Part shown: positions 25,204-33,700 of the stretch, one piece after another
Layout: each line of letters opens with the position of its first letter
Position numbering within the stretch: position 1 is the stretch's first letter
The notes under the pieces: model-generated
Told to the model about the DNA's origin: nothing
What the model saw: the letters and a program-made list of their open reading frames with translations, nothing else
The model's database searches: none
Assembly: GCA_963674575.2 (NCBI GenBank)
Contig: CAXXQT010000001.1
Coordinates: 1,302,001-1,366,000 of the forward strand
Source of the DNA: JAAYAY01 sp963674575
GTDB lineage: Bacteria > Planctomycetota > Planctomycetia > Pirellulales > Thermoguttaceae
Direction: 5' to 3'
DNA length: 64,000 nucleotides
Made by a program: the position numbers and the translations under genes

Positions 25204-28026
25204 ATGAGCTTTCACGGGCATATTTCGTTGCGTGGCGTCGAAGTCCACAATCTCCAGGGGATCGATCTCGACATCCCGCACCGGAAACTGATCGTGTTCT
25301 GCGGGCTCAGCGGTAGCGGGAAGAGCAGCCTGGCCTTGGATACGCTCTATGCGGAGGGCCAGCGTCGCTACATCGAGAGTTTTTCGGCCTACACGCGCCA
25401 GTTTCTCCAACGACTCGAAAAACCGGATGCCGAGCACATCGACGGTATCCCGCCTGCCATCGCGGTGACGGGCAAGAATGGCAACCGTTCGAGCCGCTCC
25501 ACCGTGGGCACCGTCACGGAGACGGCCGATTATCTACGGCTCCTTTTTGCCAAGATCGGACACGTCTTCTGTCGCCAGTGCGCCCGCGAGGTTCACCGCG
25601 ACTCTCCCCAAAGCGTGGTGCAGCAACTGGCCGGCTTACCGGACGGGCGACGCTTCATGGTGACCTTCCCGGTTTCCCTTGAGTCCGGGGATAACCTTGC
25701 GGAGGGTGAAGCCTCCCTGCGAGAACAGGGATTCGTGCGCCTTGTCGCCGCCGGGCAAACGATCCGCCTGGCCGAGGGCGGGACCTTGCCCGCCGAAGCC
25801 GAGTCCGCGGAGGTTGTCGTAGATCGTCTCAAGATCGGCACCGACCCGTCGCGCGTCCACGACTCTCTGGAAACCGCATTTGCTCACGGGCGGGGCCGTT
25901 GCTGCGCCCTCGTGGAGGAGAGCGACGAGGCCAGCGACTTGGGCGGCAAGGTGGAAACCATTAACGGACGACCGTGGCGCCGCTTGGCCTTCAGTTCCCA
26001 TTTCGCTTGTGACGATTGTTCCCTGGACTACCCGGATCCCGAACCGCGCCTCTACAGTTTCAACAGTCCCCTCGGCGCGTGCCCCGAATGCGAAGGATTC
26101 GGCAACATCATCGACGTTGACATGGAACTGGTCGTCCCCGACCCGTCCAAGTCGATCGTCGAAGGCGCCATTGCCCCCTGGAACAGTCCGGCCTATGAAC
26201 ACGAGCTGCAGGAATTGGTTGCCTTGGCCGGCGACTATGACTTGCCCATCAACATTCCCTTCTCGCAACTCGAACCCCGGCACCTGGCCTTGATCACCGA
26301 GGGGGTGCCCGAGCGGAATTTCGGGGGGCTTAACGGCTTCTTCGCGTGGCTCGAACGGCGCAAGTACAAGATGCACATCCGCGTCTTCCTGAGTCGGTGG
26401 CGCAGTTACCGGCCTTGCCCGTCCTGCGCAGGGGCACGGCTTCGCCCCGAGGCGCTTGCGACCCAGGTGGGCGGCAAGAACATCGCGGAGATCTCCGCGA
26501 TGAAGATCTCCAATGCGGTGGCCTTCTTCCGAGATCTGCAGCTTTCCCAGTGGGAACAGCAGGTCGGACGAATGATGCTCGAACAGGTGCGAGCCCGGCT
26601 CGGCTACCTGGAAACGGTTGGCCTTGGCTACCTGACCCTCGATCGAACGTTGCGGACCCTGAGCGGCGGCGAGATGCGCCGCGTGGCCCTCACCTCGGCC
26701 CTCGGTTCGAGCCTCGTCAATATGCTCTACGTCCTCGACGAGCCCTCGATCGGACTTCACGCCCGCGATATCCATCAACTGCTGGAGGCGATCAGCGGGC
26801 TCCGCGATCGGGGCAACACGGTTGTGGTGGTCGAGCATGAGGACGCCATCATCCGGGCGGCCGACCAGGTCGTCGAGATCGGCCCGGGGGCCGGCGAACG
26901 CGGAGGGCGAATCGTTTTCCAGGGGACGCCCGAGGAAATGGCCGAATCGCCCGACAGCCTGACGGGAGATTACCTTGCGGGGCGTCGCGGTGTCGCTCTG
27001 AGTTCCCGCCGCCGCGCTCCCGATCACGGCTGGGTGCGACTGGCCGGCGCTCGTGGCAACAATCTCCAGGACATCACCGTCGAATTTCCTCTCGGGGTAC
27101 TATGCCTGGTGACCGGCGTGAGCGGATCCGGGAAGAGCACCCTCGTCCAGGGCACCCTCTTCCCCGCCCTCTGCCGCCGGCTGCGGAAAGACGCCGAGAA
27201 ACCTTACGACTACGATGACGTGTTTGGCGATGGCCAGATCGACGACGTGATCATGGTCGATCAGAGCCCCATCGGACGCTCCCCCCGCTCGAACCCCGTC
27301 ACCTACCTCAAGGCCTTTGACGAAATCCGGGCCGTGTTTGCCAGCACGGTGGAAGCTCGCACCCGTGGCTACACGGCAAGCCATTTCAGTTTCAACGTGG
27401 ACGGCGGTCGATGCTCGGCCTGCCAGGGCGACGGCTACACCGAGATCGATATGCAGTTCCTGGCCGACGTCTACATGAAGTGTAGCCAGTGCGGCGGCAC
27501 CCGCTACCGCAACGAGATCCTCGAGGTGAGCTACCGGGGGCGCAATATCGCCGAAGTGCTCGAAATGACCGTCCGCGAGGCCTTCACCTTCTTCCGCGGT
27601 CGCGCCAAGGTTCAGGCACGTCTGAAGCGGCTGATCGACGTGGGCCTCGACTACGTGCGGCTCGGCCAGCCTGCTGCCACCCTGTCGGGCGGCGAGGCCC
27701 AGCGACTCAAACTGGCCGGCTACATGTCCAGTGCCCGCCGGGGCCGTTGCCTCTTCCTTCTTGACGAACCCACCACTGGCCTCCATTATTCGGATGTCGT
27801 GCAACTCCTCGACTGCTTCGATGCCCTCCTCGCCGTGGGCCACTCGTTGATCGTCGTCGAACACAACCTCCAGATGATGCGGGCGGCCGACTACATCCTC
27901 GACATGGGACCCGACGCCGCCGAAGAGGGCGGCCGAATCGTCGCCAAAGGGACCCCCGAAATGATCGCCCACAACGAAGACTCCATCACCGGCCGCTTCC
28001 TGCAAGATTTGCTCGAAGAGCAGTGA
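25204..28026 (+). CDS. uvrA: UvrA-family excinuclease ABC subunit
   Basis: UvrA is the damage-recognising ATPase of nucleotide excision repair and loads UvrB. The 940-residue protein has both ABC modules: Walker A GLSGSGKSSLALDT near the N-terminus and GVSGSGKSTLVQGT near residue 640, a UvrB-binding-like region (about 130-250), and CxxC zinc motifs (CDDC/CPEC, CSAC/CSQC). The signature of the first ATPase reads LSGGEMRRVAL instead of the usual LSGGEAQRI; the second is canonical, LSGGEAQRLKL. The conserved STVGTVTE and ALxxxYVLDEPSIGLH-type motifs are kept. The protein may be a UvrA paralogue and not the main housekeeping copy. It lies upstream of the ThiF-like and CinA genes. Confidence 0.9.
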   Translation: MSFHGHISLRGVEVHNLQGIDLDIPHRKLIVFCGLSGSGKSSLALDTLYAEGQRRYIESFSAYTRQFLQRLEKPDAEHIDGIPPAIAVTGKNGNRSSRSTVGTVTETADYLRLLFAKIGHVFCRQCAREVHRDSPQSVVQQLAGLPDGRRFMVTFPVSLESGDNLAEGEASLREQGFVRLVAAGQTIRLAEGGTLPAEAESAEVVVDRLKIGTDPSRVHDSLETAFAHGRGRCCALVEESDEASDLGGKVETINGRPWRRLAFSSHFACDDCSLDYPDPEPRLYSFNSPLGACPECEGFGNIIDVDMELVVPDPSKSIVEGAIAPWNSPAYEHELQELVALAGDYDLPINIPFSQLEPRHLALITEGVPERNFGGLNGFFAWLERRKYKMHIRVFLSRWRSYRPCPSCAGARLRPEALATQVGGKNIAEISAMKISNAVAFFRDLQLSQWEQQVGRMMLEQVRARLGYLETVGLGYLTLDRTLRTLSGGEMRRVALTSALGSSLVNMLYVLDEPSIGLHARDIHQLLEAISGLRDRGNTVVVVEHEDAIIRAADQVVEIGPGAGERGGRIVFQGTPEEMAESPDSLTGDYLAGRRGVALSSRRRAPDHGWVRLAGARGNNLQDITVEFPLGVLCLVTGVSGSGKSTLVQGTLFPALCRRLRKDAEKPYDYDDVFGDGQIDDVIMVDQSPIGRSPRSNPVTYLKAFDEIRAVFASTVEARTRGYTASHFSFNVDGGRCSACQGDGYTEIDMQFLADVYMKCSQCGGTRYRNEILEVSYRGRNIAEVLEMTVREAFTFFRGRAKVQARLKRLIDVGLDYVRLGQPAATLSGGEAQRLKLAGYMSSARRGRCLFLLDEPTTGLHYSDVVQLLDCFDALLAVGHSLIVVEHNLQMMRAADYILDMGPDAAEEGGRIVAKGTPEMIAHNEDSITGRFLQDLLEEQ

Positions 28027-28140
28027 GCAATGGACAATTGACAGTGGACAATGAGCTGTGAGCTGTGAGCTGTGAGCAGCGTCGCTTCACTCATCACCTG
28101 AACCCCGAACCCTGACAACTCAACCTGAACCCTAACAACT
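28027..28140 (+). repeat. degenerate repeats in the leader of the ThiF-like gene
   Basis: Right after the uvrA stop come short units (CAATGGACAATTGACAG, then three GAGCTGT words). At 28097-28123 and 28124-28140 follow one full and one shortened copy of the 27-nt unit seen before uvrA. The array ends 7 bases before the ATG at 28148. Confidence 0.8.
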
Positions 28141-28147
28141 CTCCCCC

Positions 28148-29176
28148 ATGCCCGACTTCACCCGCTACGCCCGCCAGATGCGCTATCCGCCCTTCGGCGA
28201 GCAGGGACAGGAGCGGCTTGCTGCCAGCCGTGTGCTGGTCTGCGGCTGCGGGGCCCTGGGCAGTGTGTTGGCCGACACGCTGGTGCGAGCCGGCGTGGGA
28301 CATGTGCGGATTGCCGACCGCGACTTCCTCGAAACGAGCAACCTGCAACGCCAGGTCCTCTTCGATGAAGACGACGTGGCCCGCAGACTTCCCAAGGCGA
28401 TTGCCGCCGCCGAAAAACTCCGCCGGATCAATTCCGAAATCGAGATCGAACCGATCGTGGCCGACGTGGATCACACGAACCTGGCCGAGTTGGCCGCCGG
28501 CGCGGACATGATCGTCGACGGGACCGACAATTTCCAGACGCGATTTCTGCTCAACGACTATGGGGTCAAGAACGGTCTCCCGTGGGTCTACGGCGGATGC
28601 CTCGGCGCCGAGGGGCAGACGATGACCATTCTGCCCGGCGAGACAGCCTGTCTCCGGTGCCTGATGCAGGACTGCCCGCCGCCCGGCACGACGCCGACCT
28701 GCGACACCGCCGGAATCCTCGCCCCGATTGTCAGCGTGATCGCCTCCATCGAGGCCATGGAAGCCCTCAAGGTTCTCAGCGGGAACCTGCAGGCCGTCGC
28801 CCGTGTCCTCACCGTGGTCGACTTGTGGAACGGCCGTCTCCGCCAGGTGGATCTCTCCGCGCTCCGCGATCAGATTGATTGCCCAACCTGCAAGGGAGCC
28901 GACTTTCCCTGGCTCGACGGCAAGGAGGGAAGCCACACGGCCGTCCTCTGCGGACGCAACGCGGTTCAGTTGAGCCACGCGGGTGCGGCCGTCGATTTGG
29001 GCCGACTCGCCCAGCGACTGGAAGGCGTGGGACAGGTTGTCCGCAACACCTTCCTCCTCCGTCTTCACGTCGATTCCTATGAGATAACCGTCTTCCCCGA
29101 CGGCCGGGCCATCGTGGGAGGAACGGACGATATTGCCACCGCGAAAACGGTTCACGCCAAATACATTGGAAATTAG
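28148..29176 (+). CDS. ThiF/MoeB/HesA-family E1-like adenylyltransferase
   Basis: Proteins of this family adenylate the C-terminal Gly of ubiquitin-like sulfur carriers such as ThiS and MoaD. The 342-residue protein has the nucleotide loop CGCGALGS, the family motif RQMRYPPFGEQGQERL, DRDFLETSNLQRQVLF and DGTDNFQTRFLLNDY. The zinc-ligand pairs CLRC and CPTC flank a TPTCDTAGILAP segment that contains the likely active cysteine. The last ~90 residues form a small extra domain not typical of MoeB and lacking a rhodanese signature. No sulfur-carrier gene is nearby, so thiamine, molybdopterin or another pathway cannot be chosen. It is 18 bases upstream of the CinA gene and probably shares its transcript. 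Confidence 0.9.
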   Translation: MPDFTRYARQMRYPPFGEQGQERLAASRVLVCGCGALGSVLADTLVRAGVGHVRIADRDFLETSNLQRQVLFDEDDVARRLPKAIAAAEKLRRINSEIEIEPIVADVDHTNLAELAAGADMIVDGTDNFQTRFLLNDYGVKNGLPWVYGGCLGAEGQTMTILPGETACLRCLMQDCPPPGTTPTCDTAGILAPIVSVIASIEAMEALKVLSGNLQAVARVLTVVDLWNGRLRQVDLSALRDQIDCPTCKGADFPWLDGKEGSHTAVLCGRNAVQLSHAGAAVDLGRLAQRLEGVGQVVRNTFLLRLHVDSYEITVFPDGRAIVGGTDDIATAKTVHAKYIGN

Positions 29177-29194
29177 CCGGATAGTCTCTCTACC

Positions 29195-30448
29195 ATGCAA
29201 GCTGAAATCATTGCCCTCGGCGACGAGATCACCTCGGGCCAACTCCTCGACACCAACACCCAGTGGCTCAGCCAGCGATTGGAGGAACTGGGGATTCGCG
29301 TCTTGTATCATGCGGCCGTGGGCGATGAACTTGACGCCATCACCGACGTCTTTCGCCGGGCCATCGATCGGGCCGACGTGATCATCGCCACCGGCGGCCT
29401 TGGCCCCACCGCCGACGACCTGACCCGGCAGGCGATCGCCGACGCGACGGGCCGGGAATTGGTGATGAACGACGCGGCTTTGCAGCACGTCCGCGGCATC
29501 TTCGCACGACGCAACCGCCCCATGCCCCCGTCCAACGAGATCCAGGGCCTGTTGCCCGAAGGGGCGCAGATGATCCATAACCCCCATGGCACCGCGCCGG
29601 GAGTCGAGATGGCGATTCCCCGCGAGGGCCGGGCCGATTCCCATTTCTACGCCCTTCCCGGCGTTCCCGCCGAAATGCGCGAGATGTGGTACGGCAGCCT
29701 CGAAGACGCCCTGCGCCGGATCGGCGGTGGAGAGCACGTGGTGCGTCACCGGAAGATCAAGTGTTTTGGCGCCGGGGAGAGTCATGTTGAAGCCATGCTC
29801 CCCGACCTGATCCGCCGTGGCCGGGAACCTCGCGTCGGCATCACCGCCAGCCAGACCACGATCATCCTGCGAATCACGGCGGAGGGCGACACGGACGAGG
29901 CCTGCTACGCCGCCATGGAACCCACGGTGGACACCATCCGCGAGTGTCTTGGCGACCTGGTCTTCGGCGAAGGGGAAGACGAACTGCAAGACGCCGTCTG
30001 CCGGATCCTGAAATCGCAGGGCAAGACCCTGTCGGTCGTGGAGTGGGGCACTGCCGGCCTGGTCGCCGATTGGCTCGGCGCCGCCGACGAAGAGGGCGAA
30101 GTGTTCCACGGCGCGATCATCGTTCGCGATGAGCAGGGCACGCAGAACTTGCTCGACCTTCCCTCGAACTGTTTCCGGCAGCACGGCGCGATCAGTGAGC
30201 CGGTTGCCTCCGCCATGGCCAGTGCCTGTCGAGACCGGTTCGGGACGGACTACGCCTTGGCCGTCGGCGCTTTTCCGGAGCATGATCCTCAGGCGGCAGA
30301 GCCCTCTCACTTCTGGCTGGCATTGGCCGGGGCCGACGGTGTGACCACCAGGTCCCACCCCTACGCCTCCCATCCGGCCATTCTCACGAACCTCTGCGCC
30401 AAGCGTGCGTTGGACCTCGTGCGGTTGGGACTTCCCAAGGAAATCTGA
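29195..30448 (+). CDS. CinA-family protein with degenerate NMN-deamidase domain
   Basis: CinA proteins join an N-terminal molybdopterin-binding-like (COG1058) domain with pyrophosphatase activity to a C-terminal nicotinamide mononucleotide deamidase domain. In this 417-residue protein the N-terminal domain is intact: MQAEIIALGDEITSGQLLDTN, GGLGPTADDLTRQAIA and ALPGVPAEMREM. The C-terminal domain is recognisable by position, but its hallmark ESCTGG is EWGTAG (VVEWGTAGLVADWLG), so the active-site serine region is altered. The domain also appears shortened near its end. This suggests that the deamidase function is lost or changed. It follows the ThiF-like gene closely. Confidence 0.88.
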   Translation: MQAEIIALGDEITSGQLLDTNTQWLSQRLEELGIRVLYHAAVGDELDAITDVFRRAIDRADVIIATGGLGPTADDLTRQAIADATGRELVMNDAALQHVRGIFARRNRPMPPSNEIQGLLPEGAQMIHNPHGTAPGVEMAIPREGRADSHFYALPGVPAEMREMWYGSLEDALRRIGGGEHVVRHRKIKCFGAGESHVEAMLPDLIRRGREPRVGITASQTTIILRITAEGDTDEACYAAMEPTVDTIRECLGDLVFGEGEDELQDAVCRILKSQGKTLSVVEWGTAGLVADWLGAADEEGEVFHGAIIVRDEQGTQNLLDLPSNCFRQHGAISEPVASAMASACRDRFGTDYALAVGAFPEHDPQAAEPSHFWLALAGADGVTTRSHPYASHPAILTNLCAKRALDLVRLGLPKEI

Positions 30449-30753
30449 GTGATCGCAAGACGGAGAGTGAGCGGCGCGTCAGTCCGGCGCTAGAATTGGG
30501 TTAAAGCGTTAGGTTGCCGCCAAAGGACCGCGAAGTCCGTTGAACCGCGTCGCCGTCCTGATAGAAAGAATCCGGGTGGCCCTGATGATTTTCCGCATTC
30601 TGTTCACCATTTCTGTTGAGCGAGTCGGAAAATCGTCAGGGCGGCGCAGCCGCAAGAGGGCTATTCAGAAACCCCCGGAGACCCGGACTTCAGGATTTCT
30701 TGAGTGGGCCGAGGCCAGCGACTAAACTGGAGAGGTTACAGAGATTTGGGCTG
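30449..30753. other. intergenic leader of the PQQ-propeller gene
   Basis: No gene is visible here. The frame of the next gene is open upstream to 30616 but encodes Arg- and Pro-rich sequence unlike a signal peptide. GGAGAGG at 30729-30735 is the only purine-rich site and lies 18 bases before the ATG at 30754, which is too far to be ideal. Confidence 0.55.
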
Positions 30754-33700
30754 ATGCAACTGGACATGCGGTTCATGGTTAAACGACTCGCGGTTTTCGG
30801 CTTTTTCGCGGTAGTTTTCCACTTGGGGCTGCCCGCCTGCGCATTTGGGGCGGACTGGCCCATGTGGCGATGCGATGCGGGACATAGAGCCGCCACGTCG
30901 CATGAACTGCCTGCAGTCCTCCACCTTCAGTGGGTTCGGCAATACCCTCGGCGAGTTCCCGTTTGGGACGATCCTCTCAATCGCGACATGATGCCCTACG
31001 ACCGGATCTTCGAACCGGTCGTCGCCGGCGGGCTGATCTTCGTCGGGTTCAACGATGCCGACAAGGTCGTAGCCTTCGAGGTTCGCGACGGCTCCGAGGT
31101 CTGGTCGTTTTACGCCGATGGCCCCATCCGCTTCTCCCCCGTTGCCCATCAAGGTTCCCTTTACGTGGCCAGCGACGACGGTTGTCTCTATTGCCTCAAC
31201 GCAGCGGACGGCAAGCTCCGCTGGCGATTCCGCGGGGCGCCGTCGGACCGGAAGGCACTGGGCAACCGCCGCGTGATCTCCTCGTGGCCTGCTCGGGGCG
31301 GACCCGTCGTGGCCGACGACACCGTCTATTTCGCCGCCGGAATCTGGCCCTTCATGGGCACCTTCCTCTACGCCCTGGATGCGCAGACCGGCCAGGTCCG
31401 CTGGCTGAACGACGACACGAGCTCCGAGTTCCAGAAACAACCCCACAACGCACCGTCCTTCGCTGGCGTGGCGCCCCAGGGGCAATTGGCCATCGGTGGC
31501 GAAATGCTGCTGGTGCCGGGCGGACGCAGCCTGCCCGCCGGGTTCAATCGCGAGGATGGCAAGCTCGAGTTCTTCAACTTCGGCGGCAAAGGGCAAGGCG
31601 GCTCCTTCGTGGCGGCCGATGACTCCCGGGCCTTCGTTCACACACGCGTTCGCGGAACGATGGAGCTGAAGCTGCCCGCTGGCAACGCGACCAAGTTGCG
31701 CGTGAACGAGCCCGTCTTCGACGGAGACTTGCTTTACAGCGCCATCGACTCCACTGCGGCCAAGGAAGACGAACCAGCCAGGCCGGCCCGCGTGGGCGCC
31801 TTCGAGTCCGACGGCAAGACCCGTTGGGTGGTCGAGGCCGACGCCTCGGGCGACCTGATCCTGGCCGGCAGCCGCCTCTACGCCGCCGGAGGCGGCGCGA
31901 TGACCGCAATCGACCTGCCCCGCGACGACAACCCGGCCAAGGTCGCCTGGTCCATGCCGGTGGAAGGCGACGTCCGGCGACTTCTGGCCGCCGCAGATCG
32001 CCTGTTCGCCGTTTCCCTGGACGGTCGGATCATGGCCTTCGGCGCCGCCGAGGGCGCGCCGGCTGAAGTCCCGCAAGAAGTCGCGCCCTTCGCCCCCTCC
32101 GAGGAACTGCTGGAACAGGCGAAGAAGCTGTTGGACGCGACAGGCCAGCGCGAAGGCTACGCCTTCTGGTTCGGCGTGGACGACGCCGATCTTCTGGCGG
32201 CCGTGCTGCTTCAGTCGGAACTGCGCGTCGTGGCCGTCGATCCGGACCCGAAGAAGGTCGAGAGCCTGCGGCGGCGTTTTGACAAGGCAGGGCTCTATGG
32301 CACACGAGTTTCAGTGCACGTTGGTTCTCCCGGCCAATACAACACGCCGCCCTACATCGCGCACCTCGTTGTCGTCAGCCCGTCTGCGGCAACGGCCATG
32401 AACGAGCCTGAGCAGTTGCTGCGGGTCTACAAGTCGGTGCGGCCTTATGGCGGGAAGCTCTGGATTGGGACCGATCCCGAGTCGGTCGCCTCGCTGGCGG
32501 CCTCCATGGCGGTTGACGAGTTGCCGAAAGCCGTGTTGCGGCTTGCGACCTCCTCCATCATGATCACGCGCGAAGGGGCGCTGCCCGGCGCGGCGGATTG
32601 GACCCACGCCTACGGCAACGTGGCCAACACCGTGAAATCCAACGACAAGCTCGTCAAGCTGCCTCTGGGCATCCTCTGGTTCGGCGGCCCCACCAACATG
32701 GATGTTCTTCCTCGCCACGGGCACGGCCCCAGCGAGCAGGTTGTCGGCGGTCGCCTGTTCATCGAGGGAATGAACTGCCTGAGCGCCCGGGACGTCTACA
32801 CGGGCCGCACGCTCTGGAAACGCGAGTTTCCCGACCTGGGGACCTACCAGGTCTACTTCGATGAAACCTACGCGAACACGCCGCTGACCACGGCCTACAA
32901 CCAGGTTCACACACCCGGCGCCAACGCTCGGGGCACGAACTTCGTGGCCACCGATGAGGGCGTCTATCTCGTGATCGGCAGCCGCTGCCTGTTGTTCGAT
33001 TCGGCCAGCGGCGACACGATTCGCGAGTTCAAGCTGCCGGCGGACGAAAACAACCAGACCCCGAACTGGGGCTACGTGGGAGTCTATGACAAATACCTGC
33101 TGGCCGGCGTGGGATTCGGCAAGTACTCCAAGCGGCTGGGCTACGAGTACGAACCGGCGAAGAAGAAGGGCGTTGCCTGGGCCCCCGACCACTCGGGCAG
33201 CCTGGGACTTGCCGCCTTCGACCGCCGCACCGGCGAGATCTGCTGGCAAATCGAGGCGGAGCACAGTTTCCTGCACAACGGCATCGTGGCCGGCGGCGGA
33301 AAGGTCTACCTGCTCGACAAACTTCCCAAGCGAGTGGAAGAACAGAACCGACGCCGAGGAAGAGAGGATGCGGAAAGCTATCGCCTCCTGGCGGTCGATG
33401 CCCACTCGGGCAACACGGTTTGGACCTCCAATCGAGTCTTCGGCACCTGGCTCGGATACTCCGAGCAACACGACTTGCTCCTCCAGGCCGGAGCGGCCGC
33501 CTCGGATCGCAGCCCCGACGAAGTCAGCAAGGGCATGATCGTCCATCGCGGAGCGGACGGGAGCATCCTCTGGGAGAAGCCCGACTTCTCCTACGCCGGC
33601 CCCTGCATCCTCCACGGCAACACCATCATCACCAACACGACCAGCTACAAGCAGAGCCAGGGGGCCTTCAACCTGCTGGACGGCTCGCCGGCCACGGTCG

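Noticed and set aside
28094..30373. 759-codon minus-strand frame opposite the ThiF-like and CinA genes
   Set aside because: Both plus-strand genes show clear family motifs across this range; the antisense frame shows none.
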